Shown piece by piece: positions 1 to 4,492 of a stretch of DNA of 6,022 nt; position 1 is the first letter of the stretch, and the number at the start of each line of letters is the position of its first letter. The translations under genes were made by a program, and so were the position numbers. The DNA is from JAWLCG01 sp041687295 (GTDB lineage: Bacteria; Planctomycetota; Phycisphaerae; SM23-33; FEN-1343): contig JAWLCG010000319.1 in NCBI GenBank assembly GCA_041687295.1, forward strand, positions 1-6,022, given 5' to 3'. The notes beneath the pieces are model-generated. The model worked only from the letters and a program-made list of their open reading frames with translations. It did not search any database and had not been told where the DNA came from.

Positions 1-755
1 ACCGGGGCGTCCACGAAGGTCAGGTCGTGCAGCAGGTTCAGCTCGCGTGCCCGCTTGCGCAGGGCGGGCTCGCCGCGTCCGTTGCCCAGGACGAACCAGG
101 TCGAGTCGTACCCGCCCGCCCGCAGGGCCGCGAAGGCCTCCAGCGCCGCCACGAAGGGTCCGCCCGGCTCCAGCTCGCCGGCAAGCAGGACCGCGGCGCT
201 GCGGTCGGGGTCGGCGAAGCAGCTGACGGCCCGGCCTGGCAGGATGCCCGGGCGGATGATGGCCACCTCGTCGGGCGGGGCGACGCGGCGGGCGAGCAGC
301 TCGGCGCGGAGCGGCAGGCTCGGCACGATCAGCCCGCGGCAGTGCCGGCCCAGGGGCCCCAGGTCCTCCACGTGGCGCAGGTCGTTGACGGTCAAGAGGT
401 AGGGCCAGTCTCCCCAGTCGCTCAGTCGGCGGGTCAGCTCGTGCACCGTCCCGTCCAGGCCGTGGAGGACCTCGACCTCCTCCTCGACCAGCCTTTCGCC
501 CAGGGCCTCCAGTTGCCCCCGCCCGAAGGGCCCTGGCCGAAGTCGCCCGAAGGGCACCACCGACACTGGCGGGCTGGGCAGGGCCGAGAGATCCTCGCCC
601 TCCCAGGCCAGGACCACCACCGACAGCGGCGCGTCGACCAGGCCAATCGCCAGGTGGCGGATCTGCCGCCCGAAGCGGCGCATCATGCCGGGCCCGACCA
701 CCAGCGCCACGCATGGGGGTCCCGAGGCGGTTCGGCCTTTCGCCGCAGCGGCCAT
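1..755 (-). CDS. GT-B fold glycosyltransferase (GT4-like), 3' end cut by the window edge
   Basis: A 251-codon open frame reads leftward from the ATG at 755-753 and leaves the window without a stop. The start is supported by a purine-rich Shine-Dalgarno-like stretch (GGGAAAGG) about 9 nt upstream. The N-terminus has a Rossmann-like strand followed by a glycine turn (CVALVVGPG, residues 15-23). A second strand (LSVVVLAW) lies near 44-51, and LIVPS near 142-146 is the segment that in GT-B enzymes ends the N-terminal domain. The linker IIRPGI (167-171) is followed by VLLAGELEPGGPF (about 189-201) and WFVLGNGRGEPALRKRA (about 220-236), the usual opening of the donor-binding domain in GT4 enzymes. 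The C-terminal EX7E-type donor site would lie beyond the edge, so sugar and acceptor cannot be named. Family knowledge suggests a cytosolic enzyme transferring a sugar from a nucleotide-sugar donor. Fold confidence is good; specificity is unknown. Confidence 0.8.
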   Translation of the reverse strand, partial: MAAAAKGRTASGPPCVALVVGPGMMRRFGRQIRHLAIGLVDAPLSVVVLAWEGEDLSALPSPPVSVVPFGRLRPGPFGRGQLEALGERLVEEEVEVLHGLDGTVHELTRRLSDWGDWPYLLTVNDLRHVEDLGPLGRHCRGLIVPSLPLRAELLARRVAPPDEVAIIRPGILPGRAVSCFADPDRSAAVLLAGELEPGGPFVAALEAFAALRAGGYDSTWFVLGNGRGEPALRKRARELNLLHDLTFVDAP

Positions 756-800
756 GGTATCGTACCTTTCCCTGGGTCCCCGGTGGGGGGGACCTGTTCC

Positions 801-828
801 AGCCTAGAGTTCGGCGGCCCCGCGTCAA
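801..828 (-). promoter_or_regulatory. Candidate sigma-70-type promoter for the glycosyltransferase gene
   Basis: On the minus strand, TTGACG (828-823) and TAGGCT (806-801) are separated by 16 bp, about 46 bp upstream of the ATG at 755. The -35 box matches consensus at five of six positions; the -10 matches at three, a common pattern in high-GC genomes. Predicted from motif match and position only. Confidence 0.4.
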
Positions 829-873
829 GGCCTCGCCTGTCCGGGCCCTGCATCTCCGGGACTTGGCGGGGAA

Positions 874-901
874 TTGAACCCAGCCACTCATTTGGTATAA
901 T
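874..901 (+). promoter_or_regulatory. Strong extended -10 promoter for the 170-residue membrane protein gene
   Basis: TTGAAC (874-879) and a perfect TATAAT (896-901) are separated by 16 bp. The -10 box is preceded by TGG, the extended -10 motif. Transcription would start near 908, giving a leader of about 115 nt before the ATG at 1024. This is the best-matching promoter in the window and stands in a short AT-rich patch inside GC-rich sequence. Confidence 0.7.
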
Positions 902-910
902 CGGCTCGCA

Positions 911-993
911 CGGCCGGCGGGGTTGGCACCGGCCGGCGGAGAACGGATGAGACCCGTGTCCGGCCCCGGGAGCCTGTTTGGGCCCGGCCGGCG
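911..993 (+). repeat. Three copies of CGGCCGGCG in the 5' leader
   Basis: The 9-mer CGGCCGGCG occurs at 911-919, 930-938 and 985-993, all between the predicted transcription start and the ATG at 1024. The first two copies extend to ten matching bases (CGGCCGGCGG). The core CCGG/GGCC is self-complementary, so copies could pair with one another in RNA. In sequence this GC-rich the repeat could be compositional; no function is known. Confidence 0.45.
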
Positions 994-1023
994 TGCGGGG
1001 GGCCCCTGTAGAGGCAAGCATTC

Positions 1024-1536
1024 ATGGATCAGCAAACCCCATCGACGACGCCCGAAACCGGCCAGACCGGCCTGTGCACCCGCTGTCCGCTGACGCTGGA
1101 GTACATGCTCCGCCGAGCGATCATCCCGGCCCTGCTGCTGATCGGGTTCGGCGTGGCCTTCCTCTGGGACGGGTGGGTTCAGAACAAGTACAGCCCCACC
1201 GAGAAGCCCACGGCCTACTACATGAACCGCTACGGCGTGATCCTGCTGCCGATCGGCCTGGCCTGGGCGGCCTACGCCGTCATGCTGTGGCGCCGGGCCC
1301 TGGTCGCCGACGCCGAGGGGATCGGCTACGTGGGCAAGGACAAGATCCGCTGGAGCCAGCTCAAGCGCCTCGAGATCCCCGACAAGGGCCTGCTGACCGT
1401 CGTCTACGACCAGAAGGGCGCCGAGCAGACCCTCAAGCTCGACCGCTACGAGCTCAAAAACTTCAGCCAGCTCGTCGAGTGCATCGAGGCCCATGCCCCG
1501 CAGGTGCCCACCGAGGACAAGGTGGGCAAGGCGTAG
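1024..1536 (+). CDS. Small membrane protein: two transmembrane helices plus a PH-like C-terminal domain
   Basis: The 170-residue protein starts at ATG 1024, with GAGG at 1011-1014 (9-nt spacing) as ribosome binding site. The N-terminal 30 residues are polar and contain a CxxC pair (C18, C21). Two hydrophobic helices follow, at about 32-49 (IIPALLLIGFGVAFLW) and 71-90 (GVILLPIGLAWAAYAVMLW), separated by a loop of about 20 residues. The tail (about 93-158) alternates short strands, with VADAEGIGYVGKDKIRW, LKRLEIPD and LLTVVYD, and ends in a helix-like NFSQLVECIEAHAP. This is the arrangement of bacterial PH-like domains that follow paired membrane helices. I infer an inner-membrane protein with its tail in the cytoplasm. 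Function is unknown. It has its own promoter and sits divergent from the glycosyltransferase gene, so no operon partner helps. Gene confidence is high; the domain call is moderate. Confidence 0.85.
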   Translation: MDQQTPSTTPETGQTGLCTRCPLTLEYMLRRAIIPALLLIGFGVAFLWDGWVQNKYSPTEKPTAYYMNRYGVILLPIGLAWAAYAVMLWRRALVADAEGIGYVGKDKIRWSQLKRLEIPDKGLLTVVYDQKGAEQTLKLDRYELKNFSQLVECIEAHAPQVPTEDKVGKA

Positions 1537-1546
1537 GCGCGGCAGC

Positions 1547-1596
1547 GGTTAACGGGTTAATGGGTTAATTCGTTAATTCGTTAATTCGTTAATTCG
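1547..1596 (+). repeat. Tandem octamer array around TTAA
   Basis: Six units of 8 bp run without interruption 10 bp after the stop codon of the preceding gene. In order they read GGTTAACG, GGTTAATG, GGTTAATT, then CGTTAATT three times, followed by CG. The core TTAA is invariant and its flanks change stepwise from one unit to the next. This suggests growth by slipped-strand copying with mutation, the identical units at the right being youngest (inference). The last full TTAATTCG (1589-1596) abuts the left end of the inverted-repeat element. Confidence 0.9.
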
Positions 1597-1893
1597 GGAT
1601 CTCATCCCAATAAGTTGGGGAGAGTAAACAGCCTGGGGCTCTGCCCCAGACCCCGGGATTTATCGCTTTGAGGCCCCCAGCAGAACATAACAGACACCAC
1701 CTCCAGGGAATGCCGCCCGTGCTGTACAGCCGTCCTGACGGCGCTCGGGGCGCTCTTCCGCGCCAGCGCTGGGCGATCCTCCGGGAGGACCGCCCAGAGA
1801 GCCCCACCCATGCTGGTGGCCCTAAAGCGACAAATCCCGGGGGTTTGGGGGCTGGCCCCCATTCCTTTTCGTCAACTTCTTGGGATGAGAACC
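1597..1893. mobile_element. MITE-like element, 297 bp, with long imperfect terminal inverted repeats and no transposase
   Basis: The left end begins GGATCTCATCCCAA. The reverse complement of the right end begins GGTTCTCATCCCAA, and the first 21 bp match at 19 positions. After a diverged stretch, a second block pairs 1651-1682 with 1811-1842 at about 28 of 32 bases (it includes CCCGGGATTT and TCGCTTT). Each arm is therefore about 85 bp, and both carry a G/C-rich hairpin at equivalent places (1633-1649 and 1846-1861). The 128-bp core has further hairpins, including GCCGTC-CT-GACGGC and a 12-bp stem with one mismatch at 1769-1797. TTAATTCG flanks both ends (1589-1596 and 1894-1901), consistent with an 8-bp target duplication. 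The open frames inside are short and none resembles a transposase. A paired REP/BIME-type repeat is the main alternative. The inverted structure is certain; mobility is inferred. Confidence 0.7.
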
Positions 1894-1901
1894 TTAATTC
1901 G
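1894..1901 (+). repeat. TTAATTCG direct repeat at the right border of the inverted-repeat element
   Basis: This octamer is identical to the last unit of the tandem array on the other side of the element (1589-1596). It is read here as the second copy of a target-site duplication. Because its length equals the period of the array, insertion into an existing unit would give the same picture. Confidence 0.7.
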
Positions 1902-2010
1902 TGCAGGTGAGGCGGCTTGTACCTGTTAGAGGGGTACGTGGGCTGCGTCTTTCCACGCCCACGGATTGCGATCCGTGCGCTTCTCGGTCGGGGCGCCCAG
2001 TGGTCGCTCG
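1902..2010. other. Non-coding spacer with two overlapping, mutually exclusive hairpins
   Basis: No gene is seen here. CGTGGGC (1937-1943) can pair with GCCCACG (1957-1963), a 7-bp stem with a 13-nt loop. CACGGAT (1960-1966) can pair with ATCCGTG (1971-1977), a 7-bp stem with loop TGCG. The stems share 1960-1963, so only one can form at a time. The region lies downstream of the leftward 80-residue gene and could form the 3' end of its transcript, but no T-run follows on the minus strand, so it is not a standard intrinsic terminator. Confidence 0.4.
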
Positions 2011-2253
2011 CTATCGCCGTCGGCCCAGTCGGCGGCGCCACAGGCCCCGCAGGCCGCCCTCATCGCCGCTGGTCAGGAGGGTGTTGTAGAACCACCGGGC
2101 CACCTGGCTGGGCACGCGGCTCTTGCCGACCGGCCAGGAGGGGATCCAGTTGACCTCGTCGGGATGGCGCAGGCCCCACTCGATGAACTGCTCGGTCTCA
2201 CGCAGCATCTTGCGGCGGTAGGCCTGCCAGTGGTCTTCAGAGGTCCGGGCCAT
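2011..2253 (-). CDS. Small Trp-rich hypothetical protein, 80 residues
   Basis: I do not recognise this protein. The ATG at 2253-2251 is preceded by a good Shine-Dalgarno sequence (CAGGAG, 6-nt spacing to the start), which together with a candidate promoter upstream supports a real gene. The chain is charged and soluble, with six tryptophans (W9, W26, W36, W40, W54, W72). The central part HWQAYRRKMLRETEQFIEWGLRHPDE (residues 8-33, given here as HWQAYRR, ETEQFIEWGLRHPDE) looks helical. It is followed by a Pro/Trp-rich turn (WIPSWPVGK, 36-44) and a helix around QVARWFYNTLL (50-60). The tail is Arg-rich (WRRRLGRRR). No signal peptide, membrane helix or Cys cluster is visible. It is divergent from the tRNA-Lys gene. 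Aromatic-plus-basic composition suggests binding to a partner or nucleic acid, but that is speculation. Confidence 0.65.
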   Translation of the reverse strand: MARTSEDHWQAYRRKMLRETEQFIEWGLRHPDEVNWIPSWPVGKSRVPSQVARWFYNTLLTSGDEGGLRGLWRRRLGRRR

Positions 2254-2276
2254 GGGGGGCTCCTGCGGAAAGGCCC

Positions 2277-2305
2277 ATCATCGGCAAATGGCCCCGCCCG
2301 GTCAA
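2277..2305 (-). promoter_or_regulatory. Candidate promoter for the 80-residue protein gene
   Basis: On the minus strand TTGACC (2305-2300) and GATGAT (2282-2277) are separated by 17 bp, 24 bp upstream of the ATG. The -35 matches consensus at five of six positions and the -10 at four. The implied leader is short, around 17 nt, just enough for the CAGGAG ribosome binding site. Confidence 0.4.
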
Positions 2306-2362
2306 GCCGCAGCCCAGCGGGCGGGCAGGGGCCCTGGGCGCCATTTTCTTCGCACAAGGGCC

Positions 2363-2390
2363 TTGACCGAGGCGTATGAGACAGTATCAT
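2363..2390 (+). promoter_or_regulatory. Promoter of the tRNA-Lys gene
   Basis: TTGACC (2363-2368) and TATCAT (2385-2390) are separated by 16 bp; both boxes match consensus at five of six positions. Transcription would begin near 2397, about 17 nt before the mature tRNA end. Position, strength and the clean terminator on the other side make a single-gene tRNA unit likely. Confidence 0.65.
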
Positions 2391-2393
2391 ACG
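2373..2393. promoter_or_regulatory. Perfect inverted repeat overlapping the tRNA promoter -10 box
   Basis: CGTATGA (2373-2379) and TCATACG (2387-2393) are exact reverse complements 7 bp apart. They span the promoter spacer and most of the -10 box. This is the placement of a repressor operator, but no such regulator is visible and the repeat could be chance. Confidence 0.35.
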
Positions 2394-2413
2394 TTGCTCT
2401 TACAGACCGATTC

Positions 2414-2486
<73 letters not shown>

Positions 2487-2489
2487 TCG

Positions 2490-2526
2490 AGGGGCGGGTG
2501 TCGAAAGGCACCCGCCCCTTTTTTTT
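2490..2526 (+). terminator. Intrinsic (Rho-independent) terminator of the tRNA-Lys gene
   Basis: GGGGCGGGTG (2491-2500) pairs perfectly with CACCCGCCCC (2509-2518) around an 8-nt loop, and eight T residues (2519-2526) follow. A2490 can pair with T2519. The terminator lies 4 nt after the tRNA 3' end and should isolate it from the gene downstream. Confidence 0.95.
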
Positions 2527-2849
2527 GGTTCCTCACCAATCTGTGGGGACGTTCGCCCGCCGTCTGTCGGCCGATCGCTTGGCGCCCGAGCCGCGGGGGC
2601 TCTGCAGATCGGTGAAGAACCTGTTTCTGCGCGCCGGGGGAGGGGGTCTTCAGGGGCCCGTCCGCAAGTGTCCTGTTGGCGAGGCACTTGTAGATGCCGG
2701 GTTGACAGGGGGTAAGGGGCCCGTTGTTGACGGGCGGGCCTTGGCCGTACTCAGCATGAGCGAAGGAGGCCCATTTGTGCCGGCTGGGGGCGTGCAGCTC
2801 TGTGGGACTGGGATGCACCCGCCCAGGCCGGATTGGAAAGGAGTTCCGC
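2527..2849 (+). other. Gene-free leader of about 320 bp with several hairpins before the NusG paralog
   Basis: No convincing gene is seen on either strand. Structures that can be read directly are a long-range stem CCGATC (2571-2576) with GATCGG (2607-2612), enclosing GAGCC/GGCTC (2588-2592, 2598-2602). Another hairpin is CAAGTG (2665-2670) with CACTTG (2685-2690), extended by CCT/AGG across a one-base bulge. A third is CCCGT-TGTTG-ACGGG near 2720-2734. GGGGCCCGT occurs twice (about 2653 and 2716). TTGACA at 2702-2707 is an ideal -35 box, but no matching -10 lies at the right distance, so the promoter of the next gene is not identified. I do not see a clear ops/JUMPstart sequence of the kind used by RfaH. 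Confidence 0.4.
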
Positions 2850-3398
2850 GTGCTGAAGCTGTCTGACAACCCCCCGATGCTCTGGCCTGACGTGGCGAGC
2901 CTGACCGCCCTGGAGGGCTCCTGGTGGGTGGCGCACACCAAGAGCCGTTTCGAGAAGACCTTCGCCCACGACCTCCGCGGCCGGGGGGTGGGGTATTACC
3001 TGCCGCTCAGCGAGCGGGTTCGCGTGTCCGGGGGTCGGCGGCGGCGGGTGCTGGCGCCGGTGTTTCCCTCGTACGTCTTCTTCTGCGGCAGCCCGGAGGA
3101 CCGTTACACGGCCCTGGCGACGGGGCGGCTTTGCCGCGTGATCGATATCGTCGAGCAGGAGCGGTTCGTGCGGGAGCTCTCGGCCATCGAGCAGGCCCTG
3201 GCCGGCTCGGCCCGGCTGGACCCGTACCCCTTCGCAGCCGTCGGGGGGCGGTGCCGCGTCACGCAGGGCCCCCTGGAGGGTTTGGAGGGCGTGGTGGTCC
3301 AGCGGACCGGCACGGCCCGGCTGGTGTTGGAGGTGGCCATCCTCGGCCAGGGCGCCGCCGTCGAGATCGACGCCGACCTGCTCGAGCCGGCCGAGTAG
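2850..3398 (+). CDS. NusG/RfaH-family transcription elongation factor paralog
   Basis: The GTG start at 2850 has GGAG at 2840-2843 with 6-nt spacing. A TTG further up (2775) would add 25 residues with no family similarity, so I prefer GTG, giving 182 residues. The NGN domain spans about 24-118. It opens with WWVAHTKSRFEKTFAHDL (25-42), followed by YYLPLSERV and the basic GGRRRRV (61-67). Next comes the signature PVFPSYVFF (70-78), matching the PxFPGYV element of NusG. A C-terminal KOW domain (about 131-180) contains VTQGPLEGLEGVVV and the strand LVLEVAILGQGAAVEI. Family members bind the RNA polymerase clamp, and the KOW domain recruits partners. The divergence and lone setting suggest a specialised paralog (RfaH/UpxY type) rather than housekeeping NusG, which normally sits beside secE and rplK. 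No gene follows in the same direction within the window: the next gene converges. The 72 bp after the stop contain no clear terminator. Confidence 0.88.
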   Translation: MLKLSDNPPMLWPDVASLTALEGSWWVAHTKSRFEKTFAHDLRGRGVGYYLPLSERVRVSGGRRRRVLAPVFPSYVFFCGSPEDRYTALATGRLCRVIDIVEQERFVRELSAIEQALAGSARLDPYPFAAVGGRCRVTQGPLEGLEGVVVQRTGTARLVLEVAILGQGAAVEIDADLLEPAE

Positions 3399-3470
3399 GG
3401 GCGGCGCCCGCGCCCTGGGCCGAGCATCGACGGGCCTGACTGACGAGCAGACGCCGGTGTGGGGGTTCGT

Positions 3471-4226
3471 TTACTCTTTCTCGGCCACGAAGATGCAGCG
3501 GGGCGAGCGGGGGCTGTAGGGTTCGCCGGCGAAGCTGCCGAAGGCCTCGACGAACCGCAGGCCGAAGGGCTGGGCCATGCGGATCAGCTCGTGCAGGGCG
3601 TAGAGGCGGATGGTGATGGTGTGCTCGCTCTTCTGGCCATCGCGGACGAATGTCCAGTGGGAGATGATCTTGCCGTTGGCCAGGTCGAGCCGGCAGTCGT
3701 CGATGACGTAATTGTCGTCGGTGCCGCGGCGCATGTGGGGCTTGAAGTCGCCGATGGTCGCCTCGCGGTTGGCGATGTCGAGGATGAACCGCCCGCCGGG
3801 GCGAAGGCTCTGGCTGGCCTTGGCGAGGATGACGGCGTCTTCCTCATCGCTGCCGAAGTAGCCGAAGCTGGTGAAGATGTTGATGGCCAGGTCGCACCCG
3901 GCCGGCGGGGTGAACTGGCGGATGTCGCCCTGGACGAAGGTGCAGGCCTTCTCGAGGTTCTCCTCGACGGCCCGCTGCTGGGCGGCCTGGATGTTATTGG
4001 TGGAGATGTCCACGCCGACGACGTGGGCCCCCCGGGCCGCCAGGGGCCGGGCGTGCCGGCCGATGCCGCAGCAGATGTCGAACACGCGTGGCCGGGCCGG
4101 GCCTGAGAGGTCCAGCCGGCCCTGGCGGCAGATGAACTCGACCTCCTCGGCGGGCACCTGCTGGAGCTTGGGCTCGAAGTAGTACTTGTAGTAGTCGACC
4201 TCGTAGAAATCTTTGAACCAGCTCAT
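3471..4226 (-). CDS. Class I SAM-dependent methyltransferase
   Basis: The protein has 251 residues from the ATG at 4226 (MSWFKDFYEVDYY), with AGAGGA and a 6-nt spacing upstream. A TTG 23 codons earlier coincides with the predicted -35 box and is unlikely to be used. The Rossmann-fold SAM site is clear: motif I is RVFDICCGIGRHA (47-59), and the acidic residue ending strand 2 is D73 (VVGVDIS). D101 in VQGDIRQF is the adenine-side acidic residue. Motif IV is in CDLAINIFTSFGYF (111-124), and LRPGGRFILDI (141-151) precedes the later strands. The short aromatic N-terminus is typical of a lid over the active site. The C-terminal half (about 155-251) is a mixed sheet that probably binds the substrate. 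The substrate (small molecule, lipid or protein) cannot be told from the sequence. It is divergent from ackA and convergent with the NusG paralog. Confidence 0.88.
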   Translation of the reverse strand: MSWFKDFYEVDYYKYYFEPKLQQVPAEEVEFICRQGRLDLSGPARPRVFDICCGIGRHARPLAARGAHVVGVDISTNNIQAAQQRAVEENLEKACTFVQGDIRQFTPPAGCDLAINIFTSFGYFGSDEEDAVILAKASQSLRPGGRFILDIANREATIGDFKPHMRRGTDDNYVIDDCRLDLANGKIISHWTFVRDGQKSEHTITIRLYALHELIRMAQPFGLRFVEAFGSFAGEPYSPRSPRCIFVAEKE

Positions 4227-4266
4227 CGGGGTCCTCTGGGGGGCTGTCGGGGGCGTTTCTGGCCCC

Positions 4267-4295
4267 AGTGTAGCCGCCCGGGCCGCCACGGGCAA
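4267..4295 (-). promoter_or_regulatory. Candidate promoter for the methyltransferase gene
   Basis: On the minus strand TTGCCC (4295-4290) and TACACT (4272-4267) are separated by an ideal 17 bp. Each box matches consensus at four of six positions. The start would be near 4260, giving a leader of about 34 nt. A 7-bp GC hairpin (4296-4312, loop of 3) lies just upstream of the -35. Confidence 0.45.
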
Positions 4296-4379
4296 CCGCC
4301 GCCCGGCGGCGGGGCGCGGGGCGGGCCGCTACAATAGGGACAGATGAATCGCACCGGCGAAATCTCGCCCCGGGCGGGC

Positions 4380-4408
4380 TTGACAGGGGGCGCGCCTTGC
4401 CTTAGGGT
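4380..4408 (+). promoter_or_regulatory. Candidate promoter for ackA
   Basis: A perfect TTGACA (4380-4385) is followed after 17 bp by TAGGGT (4403-4408), which matches the -10 consensus at three of six positions. Transcription would begin near 4415, with a leader of about 78 nt. The TACAAT at 4330-4335 is a better -10 but has no -35 partner. Confidence 0.45.
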
Positions 4409-4492
4409 CCATGTTTCCGCACTCGTCGGCTCCTGGCCCGCGGGGGTGGCCGCATACCCGAGTAGTCCCTCCTGAACTCGACGTGAGACAAC

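Noticed and set aside
27..950. Plus-strand 307-codon open frame and shorter frames over the first 950 bases
   Set aside because: They lie antisense to the glycosyltransferase, have low-complexity Gln/Arg/Gly-rich translations without a domain, and cross a strong promoter.
1547..1596. Possible CRISPR array
   Set aside because: The units are 8 bp and directly adjacent with no spacers, so this is a simple tandem repeat.
1589..2041. Open frames on both strands inside the inverted-repeat element
   Set aside because: They follow the inverted-repeat symmetry, lack ribosome binding sites and show no transposase or other domain.
2775..2849. TTG-initiated N-terminal extension of the NusG paralog
   Set aside because: There is no suitable ribosome binding site and the added 25 residues do not resemble the family, whereas GTG 2850 has GGAG at 6-nt spacing.
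4227..4295. 23-residue N-terminal extension of the methyltransferase from a TTG
   Set aside because: The TTG coincides with the predicted -35 box, and the inner ATG has a better ribosome binding site and a family-like N-terminus.
4344..4475. 43-codon open frame beginning ATGAATCGCACC upstream of ackA
   Set aside because: It spans the ackA promoter and lacks a ribosome binding site; its translation shows no pattern, so I regard it as chance.
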